A DNA stretch of 64,000 nt, taken from assembly GCA_958295845.1 (NCBI GenBank), contig OY282376.1, positions 2,679,022 to 2,743,021 of the forward strand, in the 5' to 3' direction. Origin of the DNA: Caldilineaceae bacterium. Lineage in GTDB: Bacteria > Chloroflexota > Anaerolineae > Caldilineales > Caldilineaceae. Shown piece by piece: positions 23,509 through 32,147 of this stretch (positions are counted from its first letter, which is position 1; each line of letters opens with the position of its first letter). A program made the translations under genes and the position numbers. Below the pieces are notes generated by a model that saw nothing but the letters and a program-made list of their open reading frames with translations, had not been told where the DNA came from and searched no databases.

Positions 23509-23621
23509 GGCCTGTAGGTCCAATGACGGACACTACGGTCTGTGCAACTGCGACATTCATAAGTTGCACAAATAGAATTCCATAGCCCTTTGGGGCCCGT
23601 TAAGACAAGGATGTCTTAATC
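23501..23621 (+). promoter_or_regulatory. Structured mqnA leader, copy 2
   Basis: Same layout as copy 1. TGTGCAACT (23541-23549) and AGTTGCACA (23562-23570) pair perfectly here. The stem TTAAGAC (23600-23606) / GTCTTAA (23613-23619) encloses the loop AAGGAT in place of AAGGAG, a weaker Shine-Dalgarno sequence. The ATG follows at 23622. The leader is more alike between copies than the neighbouring coding DNA. Confidence 0.55.
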
Positions 23622-24464
23622 ATGTCTAATTGGCAGCGTCGCCAAAGCCCTGCATGCTCCCCTCAGGCCGGCACGAAACCTGTTCGCGTCGGCTGCGTTG
23701 AGTACCTCAACGCCCGCCCTCTCTGGCACGGTCTAGGCAATCGCCCCGACCTCTTTTCTCTCAAATATGATGTACCCTCGCGATGCTCCGCCTGGTTGCA
23801 CAGTGGAGAAGTTGACCTCGCCCTTCTCTCCTCCATCGAATACACACCCCGCTACCGCGTCGTGCCCGGTGCCGCCATAACCTCCACCGGCCCGGTCTCC
23901 TCAGTCGCCGTGTTCTCCCGCAAACCCCTGACAAGAGCCCGTACCGTGGCCCTGGATTCCAGCTCGCGAACCTCCGTCACCTTGATGCGCGTTCTCTGCG
24001 CCGAGTGGTTCGATATTGAGCCCGTTTACGTCACCATGGGCCCCGATCTGCCCGCCATGCTCAAACGCTGCGACGCCGCCCTCCTCATCGGCGACAACGC
24101 CCTTTTCGTCGACCACAAGGCCTTGAGCCTACGCAAACACGACCTCTGCGACGAATGGCGCGGCATGACCGGCCTTCCTTTTGTCTTCGCATTCTGGACA
24201 GGTCGCCCCGGCGCTCTCACCCCTGCCCATCTGCAGGCCATCCGCGATTCACGCGAAGCAGGCGTCGCAGCACTCGACGACATCGCCGGAGCCCACTACC
24301 CTGGCGACGAGACCCTGGCCGCTACCGGCCGCGCCTATCTGCAAAAGAACATCCAATACCGCCTTGACGTCGAATGTGTCGCCAGCCTGCAGAGGTTTTA
24401 CGCCTCAGCTTCCAATCTGGGTGTCATCCAGCGGGCCCAGCCAATCCGCTTTTTCGACTCTTGA
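23622..24464 (+). CDS. mqnA: MqnA/MqnD-family protein (chorismate dehydratase-like), copy 2
   Basis: 280 residues, the same length as copy 1 and roughly two-thirds identical by eye. It keeps the canonical YLNARPLWHGL, HSGEVDLALLSSIEY and AALLIGDNALFVD segments of MqnA, so of the two it is the better candidate for chorismate dehydratase. It is preceded by the second structured leader and by the amidase fragment. The retained length and intact motifs argue that both copies are still selected. Whether they differ in activity or in control cannot be seen. Confidence 0.82.
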   Translation: MSNWQRRQSPACSPQAGTKPVRVGCVEYLNARPLWHGLGNRPDLFSLKYDVPSRCSAWLHSGEVDLALLSSIEYTPRYRVVPGAAITSTGPVSSVAVFSRKPLTRARTVALDSSSRTSVTLMRVLCAEWFDIEPVYVTMGPDLPAMLKRCDAALLIGDNALFVDHKALSLRKHDLCDEWRGMTGLPFVFAFWTGRPGALTPAHLQAIRDSREAGVAALDDIAGAHYPGDETLAATGRAYLQKNIQYRLDVECVASLQRFYASASNLGVIQRAQPIRFFDS

Positions 24465-24929
24465 TTCGAGGGCGTGAAGTGAGGCAGGCCTGTCCCCCCC
24501 GTTTGGAGGACAAACAGAGTCTCGCAACAGCTCGCATAATCAGGTACGAGAGATATTCCTGGACAACGCTCCAACTTCAGGCCAGCCCTGAAATCCTGGA
24601 GAATCTCAATGCCTTAGAATCCTCGTTTAGATTGCGACTCCAATTCCCCGCTCGACGGTGCCTATAATCCGTGGGCCGAGCCCAAACCTCGTGCCGACGC
24701 GACCGGCCGCGCCTCGGATTTCCAATGCTTTGGCGAAGAGCGGCACCCGTTCCCGCTATAGCCAGCAGACACTGCAACAAATAACGCGCTAGCCGCTGAC
24801 TGATTCTTCGGCAGCCGTACTACCGCGATGGTACCTCGCAGGGGCATTTTTTTCCCACTTTGACAACTCGTTGTCCAAGCATATACTGTTATGTAATCTC
24901 TCACTGGTCACTAGCCCACCGAGTGTACG
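24465..24929. other. Intergenic before the first sugar ABC operon
   Basis: No gene-like frame. The right end holds a strong promoter with an overlapping palindrome (listed separately). The rest shows nothing recognised. Confidence 0.5.
24860..24887 (+). promoter_or_regulatory. Sigma-70 promoter with overlapping operator-like palindrome
   Basis: TTGACA (24860-24865) and TATACT (24882-24887) are 16 bases apart, 43 bases before the permease ATG at 24930. GACAAC-TC-GTTGTC (24862-24875) is a perfect inverted repeat covering the -35 and half the spacer, a position suited to a repressor. The regulator is not in the window. Confidence 0.65.
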
Positions 24930-25841
24930 ATGGCTACCCCTCTTAGCGCCACGAAATCAGTAGCTTCCGATGCGCGCCGCCTCCGGCGGCGGGCTGAATT
25001 CTTGCGCTCCATGGAACGCTCGGTTATCCATCTTGTCCTCCTGGTCGGTACGGTCGCCATGTTGGCGCCCCTTTTCTGGATGATATCCACTTCTCTCAAG
25101 CCGGAGTGGGAAGTCTTTCTGATCCCCCCTAAGTGGTTCCCCAGCGAGTTCCAGTGGATCCATTACCGCCAGGCATTCTTCGACTACTTCAGCTTTCCTC
25201 GATACGGCGCCAACACGATGATCATCACGTTGGGCGTCCTGGTGGGCAGGCTACTGAGTGCTTCGCTGGTCGCGTTCGGTTTCGCCCGTATCCGCTTCGT
25301 CGGCCGCGATGTCATCTTCATTGTTGTGCTGGGCACAATGATGGTTCCCGGCCAGGTAACTATCATCCCCCTCTACATTCTCTTCCGCGATCTTGGCTGG
25401 CTGAACACCTACCTGCCGCTGATCGTGCCGGCATGGTTCGGCGGCGGCGCCTTCTTCATCTTCCTGCTTCGCCAGTTTATCCTGACCATCAACCCGGAAC
25501 TTGACGATGCCGCCCGCATTGATGGCTGCGGTTGGCTCGGCATATATCTGCGTATCGCCCTGCCACTGATCAAACCGGCGCTAGCTGCTGTGGCGATTTT
25601 CTCATTCCTGGGAACCTGGAACGACTTCTTCGGTCCTCTCATATTTCTCCGCAGCCGCGATATGCTGACGCTGGCCGTGGGCCTGCATTTCATGGCCACC
25701 GCAGCATCGTCCTCGGTCCGTCCAAACATGCCGCATCTGATGGCCGGCTCGACGATGTTACTGCTTCCTCCGCTTCTTGTTTTCTTTTTCGCGCAACGTT
25801 ACTTTATTCAAGGCGTTACATTTTCCGGCATCAAAGGTTGA
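24930..25841 (+). CDS. Sugar ABC transporter permease, MalG type
   Basis: 303 residues with several hydrophobic segments. The N-terminus has the MalG-type opening (LLVGTVAMLAPLFWMISTSL). The cytoplasmic EAA loop reads ELDDAARIDGCGWLGIYLRI with LPLIKPAL, and the C-terminus ends in a FFAQRYFIQGVTFSGIKG-like tail typical of MalG/UgpE proteins. It is the first gene of an operon continuing with a binding protein (25932) and a second permease (27347). This order, with the MalG-type permease first, is unusual. No ATPase gene accompanies them; a shared MsmX-like ATPase elsewhere is likely (inference). Confidence 0.87.
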   Translation: MATPLSATKSVASDARRLRRRAEFLRSMERSVIHLVLLVGTVAMLAPLFWMISTSLKPEWEVFLIPPKWFPSEFQWIHYRQAFFDYFSFPRYGANTMIITLGVLVGRLLSASLVAFGFARIRFVGRDVIFIVVLGTMMVPGQVTIIPLYILFRDLGWLNTYLPLIVPAWFGGGAFFIFLLRQFILTINPELDDAARIDGCGWLGIYLRIALPLIKPALAAVAIFSFLGTWNDFFGPLIFLRSRDMLTLAVGLHFMATAASSSVRPNMPHLMAGSTMLLLPPLLVFFFAQRYFIQGVTFSGIKG

Positions 25842-25931
25842 CGTCAGTCTCTTCTGGCATCTATATCCAAAGTCAAGAGCTCGAAGTCTGTAGAGGATTC
25901 GCGATTCACTCACACGATGGAGGAGAAAGTC

Positions 25932-27251
25932 ATGTCGAACAAGAGATTTAGCCGTAGACAGCTCCTGCGCGGAGCGGCCGTGGTCGGAGCCGCCGTCCCA
26001 TTCCTGCAAGCGTGTGGAGCTCCCTCTCCGGACGAAGGAAGTGCTGACTCAGGTGCAGAAGATGCTGCACCCAGCATGGAGATTACCACTGTTCGTTATG
26101 CCCAGGTGATCGGTCCGCTCGACAAGCAGGTTGACATGTTCAACGAGCAGAGCGACTCAATTCAGGTTGAATTTGAGCTCGTGCCCTGGGGCGAACACGC
26201 TGATAAGCTTCTGATTGACGTCGCTGCCGGCACCGCGCCCGACCTCTGGTTCATCGGCGGACCCTGGTGGATTCAGATCAAGCGCAAAAAGGTCGCCCTT
26301 TCTATCAGCGAATTCCTAGCCAACGACCCCGACGTGGTAATGGACGACTTTGAGTTTCCCGCCGACAGTGACTGGGGCACGCTCGACGGCGATATATACG
26401 GACTTCCCACAAACTCAGTCATCCTGCGCGGGCTGGCCTACAGCGAGGATCGCTTCGAAGAAGCCGGCCTCGACCTGCCCAATGAAGACTGGACCCTGTC
26501 CGACGTCGCCAGAGTGGCTCCGCAACTTAACCGCGAAGACGAGTCTTTCGCCATCACATCGCCGCTCCTGGCCGCTGACCTCTATCTCACAACCATCTGG
26601 CAAAACGGCGGCCAAATCATCAACGAGGACGAATCCAAGTGCTTGCTCGACCAGCCAGAGGCTGTCGAGGCGATTGAGCAACTTGTGGCCTGGCGGGAGT
26701 TTGCTATGAAGCCCGGCGCAGATCAGGCCCTGGGCGAATTTCCCACCGCCGGCGGCAAAATCGCCATGTGGCCGATGGTTCTGGCCGACTGGGACACTTG
26801 GCTTAAACGTACAGCCAATGACACCACCAACCAGTGGATGACCTTCTGGCCTTCCACCTCCAATCCGCCCGCTGTCGACGTCTACGCAGGGAGCGTCCAC
26901 ATGGAGGCAATTTGGTCTCAATCTGAAAAGATCGACGCCGCCTGGGAATTCTTCATCTGGCGCGCCATCAACCAGGATTCCCTCGACTACCAGATCACGC
27001 TCTTCCCCATAAACTATCGGATGGAAGAGACCGTCAATAGCGCTATCACCAATGAACGTCAAGCCGATTTCCTGACCCTTCACTTGCCCATTACCGGTAA
27101 ATCCACAGGCGAATACTGGGGACCCAGCACGACAGAGATCTTGAACGCCTTCCGCTCTGAATACGAGCTTGCAATCCTGGGCGAGAAGACGACAAAGGAA
27201 GCGATGGAATCCGCGACTAAGGCGATTGACGTGATTCTGGAAGACGCTTAA
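25932..27251 (+). CDS. Sugar ABC transporter substrate-binding lipoprotein, family 1
   Basis: 439 residues from the ATG at 25932, chosen because GGAGGAG lies 5-10 bases upstream; the longer frame to 25917 uses that sequence as codons. A Tat motif SRRQLLRG (RR at 8-9) and lipobox LQAC (Cys28) predict an exported, lipid-anchored protein. The mature protein is a family-1 extracellular solute-binding protein: QVEFELVPWGEHADKL, DVAAGTAPDLWFIGG, then YGLPTNSVILRGLAYSED. The ligand is presumably a sugar or sugar derivative. It lies between the two permease genes it serves. Confidence 0.88.
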   Translation: MSNKRFSRRQLLRGAAVVGAAVPFLQACGAPSPDEGSADSGAEDAAPSMEITTVRYAQVIGPLDKQVDMFNEQSDSIQVEFELVPWGEHADKLLIDVAAGTAPDLWFIGGPWWIQIKRKKVALSISEFLANDPDVVMDDFEFPADSDWGTLDGDIYGLPTNSVILRGLAYSEDRFEEAGLDLPNEDWTLSDVARVAPQLNREDESFAITSPLLAADLYLTTIWQNGGQIINEDESKCLLDQPEAVEAIEQLVAWREFAMKPGADQALGEFPTAGGKIAMWPMVLADWDTWLKRTANDTTNQWMTFWPSTSNPPAVDVYAGSVHMEAIWSQSEKIDAAWEFFIWRAINQDSLDYQITLFPINYRMEETVNSAITNERQADFLTLHLPITGKSTGEYWGPSTTEILNAFRSEYELAILGEKTTKEAMESATKAIDVILEDA

Positions 27252-27346
27252 ATTGTAGGCGAACACTGTTCTGGAGATTGGTGACTGCGATATGTGGACA
27301 CCAATCTTCAGCTACACACCATCGAACTAAGAACTGAGTTATCGCA

Positions 27347-28285
27347 ATGGCAACGGCTGTCAGCCAGTCATCGTCCCCAATTCCCAGACCGCGCATGTCG
27401 CGCACGGCTATATTCGAGAACGTAGCCGGCTATCTCTTCATCAGTCCTTGGATTGTCGGATTCCTGGCATTCGAATTCGGCCCGTTGATCGCGGCGGGCT
27501 ATCTGGGCTTGACCAGGTATGATATCCTTTCACCGCCAAACTTTATTGGCCTTGCAAACTACGACAAAATGTTCACCCGCGACCCGCTCTTCTGGAAGAG
27601 CATGTATGTCACTGCGATCTATTCATTGAGCACAGTCTTTCTCGGCGTCATCTTTGGCGTGGCGCTTGCAGTCTTACTAAATCAAAAGGTGCGGGGCATG
27701 TCGCTGTATCGCACCATCTACTATCTGCCTGCAGTCGTTTCCGGTGTTGCAGTCGCCTACATGTGGATTTGGGTATTCACTCCTGAAGCTGGCATTGTCA
27801 ACTATGCCCTGAGCCTCATCGGCATTACCGGGCCAAACTGGCTCTTCAGCACTACTTGGACGCTGCCCGCCTTTGTTGTTATGAGTCTGTGGGCCGTCGG
27901 TGGCGGGATGGTGCTCTATTTGGCAGGACTGCAAGGTGTGCCTACACAGCTCTACGAAGCCGCCTCGCTCGACGGCGCCGGACGCTGGGCCGCCTTCTGG
28001 AACGTAACTCTGCCCATGATTTCCCCCGTCATCTTCTTCAACTTCGTCATTGGAATCATCGGTTCGTTCCAGGTCTTTACAAACAGCTTTGTTATCACCA
28101 ATGGGGGGCCAGCCAACTCCACCCTGTTCTTTGTGCTCTACCTGTACCGCCATGCGTTTGAAAACTTCAAAATGGGATACGCCGCCGCGTTGGGCATGAT
28201 CCTGTTCCTTGTCATCATGATGCTTACCATCATCTCATTCAGGCTATCAAATCGTCTCGTCTTCTACGAGGGACGAGTTACGTAA
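27347..28285 (+). CDS. Sugar ABC transporter permease, MalF/UgpA type
   Basis: 312 residues. It opens with GYLFISPWIVGFLAFEFGPL, has a middle SLYRTIYYLPAVVSG segment and the EAA loop LYEAASLDGAGRWAAFWNVTLP, which contacts the ATPase. It is the heterodimer partner of the MalG-type permease at 24930. The initiation signal is weak (no clear Shine-Dalgarno before the ATG at 27347), although the hydrophobic start fits. A PhyH oxygenase follows 100 bases later on the same strand. Confidence 0.87.
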   Translation: MATAVSQSSSPIPRPRMSRTAIFENVAGYLFISPWIVGFLAFEFGPLIAAGYLGLTRYDILSPPNFIGLANYDKMFTRDPLFWKSMYVTAIYSLSTVFLGVIFGVALAVLLNQKVRGMSLYRTIYYLPAVVSGVAVAYMWIWVFTPEAGIVNYALSLIGITGPNWLFSTTWTLPAFVVMSLWAVGGGMVLYLAGLQGVPTQLYEAASLDGAGRWAAFWNVTLPMISPVIFFNFVIGIIGSFQVFTNSFVITNGGPANSTLFFVLYLYRHAFENFKMGYAAALGMILFLVIMMLTIISFRLSNRLVFYEGRVT

Positions 28286-28384
28286 GCAATAATGATCCGT
28301 GAAATAGTGGGCACTACGCACTGAGTTTCGGCTGTCCAGCACTCCGAGAGCTGCCGGCCATTCGCATAAGGAAGGGAAAGAAGA

Positions 28385-29182
28385 ATGCTGACAGAAGAGC
28401 AAAAAACACATTTTCATGCGTTGGGCTTTGTCAGAATAGAAGGCGCGCTCACTGCAGAAGAAGTTGATGAATTCTCATGGCGGTTCGACGACATCATCGC
28501 CCGTGGTGAAACTCAGGGCGATAGCTCAGAAGCCGGCGCTCGTATCTTCCCGGACGGGCACCGCGTTATCCTCCCGCTGATCGAGGCCGATCCATATTTC
28601 TACAACCTTCTGGATCATCCCAACCTGGCATCCATTGCCGAAGACCTGTTGGGAGAAGATTGCATCTTCTACGGCAGTTCAGACGGGCAGATTCACGATG
28701 GGGACACAAACTGGCATCGCGATGGCGGCTCCCCCGAAGGAGCGATCGAGGCCAAACTGACATTCTATCTGGACGAGGTAGCCCCAGGAAAAGGTTGCCT
28801 TAGCTTCATCCCCGGCAGCCACCTGTGGCCGCTCCATTTCAATGACCTGGAAAAGCAGATCGACGAACAGGTGCTCGGCTACCCGACTCAGGAGTTCCCT
28901 GGGCGTTACGACTTGCCCGCGGGCAAGGGGGACGTAATCGCCTTTCAGACTCGAATCTGGCACTCCTCATGGGGTGGCGGCGCCAACCGGCGCCAGATGG
29001 CCTGGATGATGCGCACGGCTCCGCGTATGCAATGGGAAATAGACAGCATTGCCAACTTTAACAAGTGGTATTCTGAGAAGTGGTCGAAAAGAACAGGTCG
29101 GCTTATTTCGGACCGACTGTTTGAAACGGCTGACCCACGGCGAATGAAGAAGATTCAGCTGCTCAAGGATCTGGGAGTGTGA
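28385..29182 (+). CDS. PhyH family Fe(II)/2-oxoglutarate oxygenase
   Basis: 265 residues, with AAGGGAAAG upstream of the ATG. The iron site is complete: H111 and D113 in NWHRDGG and the distal H193 in IWHSSWGGG, with R202/R203 just after as candidate 2-oxoglutarate-binding residues. A FIPGSHLW strand between them is typical of PhyH. It follows the sugar ABC operon directly, so it may modify the imported compound, for example by hydroxylation that removes an alkyl or amino substituent. That coupling is inference from position. Confidence 0.88.
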   Translation: MLTEEQKTHFHALGFVRIEGALTAEEVDEFSWRFDDIIARGETQGDSSEAGARIFPDGHRVILPLIEADPYFYNLLDHPNLASIAEDLLGEDCIFYGSSDGQIHDGDTNWHRDGGSPEGAIEAKLTFYLDEVAPGKGCLSFIPGSHLWPLHFNDLEKQIDEQVLGYPTQEFPGRYDLPAGKGDVIAFQTRIWHSSWGGGANRRQMAWMMRTAPRMQWEIDSIANFNKWYSEKWSKRTGRLISDRLFETADPRRMKKIQLLKDLGV

Positions 29183-29714
29183 GCATACGGTCTATTGATT
29201 CTGCTTCGGATGTTCCGGCAAATCCCGCAATTGGGCACAATTGCTGCCTCCTGGCAACGGACTATCGCGTTCTGCCTGTAGCCGCAAAGAAAGGCTCGTC
29301 GCCTCGCCCTTGCCCGAACCTGAGCAGGGCGCCTTGACGGTCATCCCCGAATCAATGACGTGACACGAAACCCAACGCGCCATTTGGTGATGAATACGCA
29401 GGGGAGCAACGCGATGTCACCCTGCGCACCTTTCCGCAGTCTGAAGATGTCCTGACCTCGCCTCATTCCGTCGTCAAGTATGCGGAATTCTGGGAATACT
29501 CACTCCATCGACCGGATAAGCAGTTGGTCCTACTGACGACTGGCGCGAATGCTTACTAGCCGTCTGATACTCTGGCTTTCCCACTTTCGAACGTTTCCAC
29601 TACAATAGTCCTTGGCATCCGATGCTCCCTCCTCTTGCTTCGTCAGAGCCGACCTTGGGCTATTGCATAACTCCAGAGTCTCCTTCCACCATCAGCCCAA
29701 TAGGAGAAACAAGA
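29183..29714. other. Intergenic between two ABC/PhyH modules
   Basis: No complete gene. A gene-like fragment is listed at 29359-29559. No terminator with a clear T-run was found after the PhyH gene. Confidence 0.5.
29359..29559 (+). pseudogene. Gene-like open fragment without a start codon
   Basis: 66 codons between stops read like protein: NAPFGDEYAGEQRDVTLRTF, then VVKYAEFWEYSLHRP and DKQLVLLTTGANAY before TAG. No start codon in frame has a ribosome site. It is possibly the tail of a deleted gene. Family not recognised. Confidence 0.3.
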
Positions 29715-31037
29715 ATGTCGAACTTGCAAAATGTAACCCGCCGCGACTTTTTGCGTTCAGCCGGTCTGGGAACAGCCGGCCTCGCCCTTGCCGCCTGTGC
29801 CGCGCCCGCAGCGCCGGCAGGAGATGATTCCGCCGCCGATTCCGCCGCAGCGCCATCCCAGGAACCTGTCACCGTTACTCTCATCTCCTGGTGGAACCAT
29901 CCCTTCCGCGACCTGATGCCCGCCTTCAATGATATCCATCCAGATATCCAAGTCGAATTCACTGACTCCGGCACAGGCTACGCTGAGAAGGTCATGACCG
30001 CTATGGTCTCCGGCTCCGAATTGACCGATATCGTCGGCAGCCAGGACTTCAACCTACCTCTTTGGGCGGCCACTGGCGGCATGGCCGACCTAACCGACCA
30101 CATGGCGCCTCATCAGGATAGGATCGTCCCTTACAAGCTCAGCCTTGGTGTCTACGAAGGCAAGAATTACGGCGTTCCTTGGGATGGGTCGCCCTGCCTT
30201 CTGTATTACCGCCGCGATATCACCGAACAGTATGGCATCGATCCGACTGCTATCAGCAGTTACGAGGACTGGCACGCCGCGGGAGAAGAGTTGTCAGCTG
30301 CCTCCGACGGCGAAAACCGGCTCTGGGGCATTACAAAGAACAACTATTTCCCCTGGCTCAGTTGGACTTGGCAACGAGGCGGCGGCATTTACGACTTGCA
30401 ACTCCAGAATGTGATTGTCGATCAACCAGAAGCGGTCCAATCACTAACCTTTCTCAAGACTCTTTGGGATTCTGATGCAGTATTCCAGGACTTTTCGTGG
30501 GACATCGGGCTGGCCTCTTACAAAGACGGCTCCTCTGCAATCTTCCCTGGCGCTATCTGGCTGGCAGGCAGTATCGAAGCAAACGCGCCCGAAACCTCTG
30601 GTCAGTGGGCAGTTACCCAATTGCCGGCGTGGATGGAAGGTGGCAGCCGCGCCTTTACCTGGGGCGGGTCCCAGCTGTGCATCCTTGAGACCAGCAAGAA
30701 TAAAGCCGAAGCGTTCACTTTCCTAGAGTATTCCCAGCTGTCGCAGGCCGGCCAGGAGGTTCTCTGGACGTCCGGGGCCCTCTTCCCCGTTCTCCACGAG
30801 GCGGTCGACTGGCCCATCATGAACGAGCCCGTCGAGTTCTACGGGGGACAGGTCGCTCTAAGAATGTACGCCGAAGTCAACTCCGCCGTTCAACCTTTCG
30901 TCTGGGGCGAAGGTTGGTCAGAGTCATGGGATGTTCTCGTTCAGGCGCAAAGCCAAGTACTCGATGGCGATATGGGGGCGGAAGATGCTTTAGCCGAGGC
31001 CGCACAAGAAATCCGAGACCTTCAAGGCCTGGGTTAA
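29715..31037 (+). CDS. Sugar ABC transporter substrate-binding lipoprotein, family 1
   Basis: 440 residues from the ATG at 29715, which follows TAGGAG at proper spacing; the longer frame to 29622 lacks any signal. Tat motif VTRRDFLRSAG (RR at 9-10) and lipobox LAAC (Cys28) are followed by an Ala/Pro/Asp linker. The mature part is a family-1 binding protein: VTLISWWNHPFRDLMPAFND, VEFTDSGTGYAEKVMTAM, NYGVPWDGSPCLLYYRRD, and a C-terminal helix ending EIRDLQGLG. It leads an operon with two permeases and a PhyH oxygenase (to 33992). Confidence 0.88.
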   Translation: MSNLQNVTRRDFLRSAGLGTAGLALAACAAPAAPAGDDSAADSAAAPSQEPVTVTLISWWNHPFRDLMPAFNDIHPDIQVEFTDSGTGYAEKVMTAMVSGSELTDIVGSQDFNLPLWAATGGMADLTDHMAPHQDRIVPYKLSLGVYEGKNYGVPWDGSPCLLYYRRDITEQYGIDPTAISSYEDWHAAGEELSAASDGENRLWGITKNNYFPWLSWTWQRGGGIYDLQLQNVIVDQPEAVQSLTFLKTLWDSDAVFQDFSWDIGLASYKDGSSAIFPGAIWLAGSIEANAPETSGQWAVTQLPAWMEGGSRAFTWGGSQLCILETSKNKAEAFTFLEYSQLSQAGQEVLWTSGALFPVLHEAVDWPIMNEPVEFYGGQVALRMYAEVNSAVQPFVWGEGWSESWDVLVQAQSQVLDGDMGAEDALAEAAQEIRDLQGLG

Positions 31038-31186
31038 TCGAAATAGCAATGATACCGGTCCGACGCTCGCACACCTATCAATCCCGCGCGCGTCGGCCGG
31101 TGATTTGTACCACTGTCAAACCGACTGTTTCGCGCTGGAGCGCCATAGCAGTCCCTTCTGTCGCCATGCTCTAAAGGAACACGAAA

Positions 31187-32119
31187 ATGGGAGTGGCAAC
31201 CACCCCCTCAACCCTTGGACCTCCATCGCCTCCCTCTAGGTCTCGCTATTTCATCTGGGAAAAAACCGCTCCATACGTTTTCATCTCGCCATTTTTTATC
31301 CTCTTTGGTATATTCGGCGCTTTTCCCATCCTCTTCGCCATCTGGATTAGCTTCCAGGACTGGAAAAGTGTTCGCGCCAATGAATTCGTGGGCTTCAAGA
31401 ATTACGCACGCCTACTCACCGACAACAATTTCCATATTGCGCTCTCGAATACTGTCATCCTCGGTGTTCTAGTCGTCCCATTGATGATCATTTTCAGCCT
31501 CAGCCTTGCCAACGTGCTCAATCGGCCTATTCGAGGTCGATCCATCTATCGCACGGCTTACTTTTTGCCCGTCGTCACTTCCCTTGTCGTTGTTGGCATA
31601 CTCTTCGACTTCTTTCTCGGCTCCGTCTACAGCCCTCTTGGATCAGTGCTGCAGATCTTCGACATCGAGTATAAGGGACTTCTGAACCAACCGGTATATG
31701 TCAAGCCCGCCATCCTTATCATGATTCTCTGGCGCTGGGTTGGCTACAACATGATGATCATGCTTGCCGGCCTGCAAAGCATCCCTGCCGAGCTCTACGA
31801 AGCCGCCCGCATGGACGGCGCCAGCGGGCTGCAAGCATTCCTTCATATCACTGTACCGCTTATGCGCCGTGTCATCGCCTTTGCCGCAATCCTGTCTACA
31901 ATAGGCATGTTCAATATCTTTGAAGAAGCCTACATGCTTGTAGGCGTCGGCGGCGGAGTCGACCGTGCAGGACTGCTTATGGGTCTCATCATTTACAGAC
32001 AGGCTTTTGTCAGCTTTAAGTTTGGTTATGCCTCCGCGCTCGCTTATGCAAACGCAGTTATTATTATCGCCCTCTCATTCCTACAAATCTTTGCCAGCGA
32101 ACGCGCCGCTGCCGAATAA
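31187..32119 (+). CDS. Sugar ABC transporter permease, MalF/UgpA type
   Basis: 310 residues, with AAAGGAA before the ATG. Hydrophobic start APYVFISPFFILFGIFGAFP, SIYRTAYFLPVVTSLVVVG in the middle, and the EAA loop LYEAARMDGASGLQAFLHITVPLM. It forms the channel with the next gene (28 bases downstream) and takes substrate from the binding protein at 29715. No ATPase is encoded locally. Confidence 0.88.
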   Translation: MGVATTPSTLGPPSPPSRSRYFIWEKTAPYVFISPFFILFGIFGAFPILFAIWISFQDWKSVRANEFVGFKNYARLLTDNNFHIALSNTVILGVLVVPLMIIFSLSLANVLNRPIRGRSIYRTAYFLPVVTSLVVVGILFDFFLGSVYSPLGSVLQIFDIEYKGLLNQPVYVKPAILIMILWRWVGYNMMIMLAGLQSIPAELYEAARMDGASGLQAFLHITVPLMRRVIAFAAILSTIGMFNIFEEAYMLVGVGGGVDRAGLLMGLIIYRQAFVSFKFGYASALAYANAVIIIALSFLQIFASERAAAE

Positions 32120-32147
32120 ATGAAGCTCCGAGGAAGAACTGCTCCAA

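Noticed and set aside
24482-24929. Small genes in the gap before the first sugar operon
   Set aside because: Short frames lack ribosome sites and read as random translations; only the promoter is supported.
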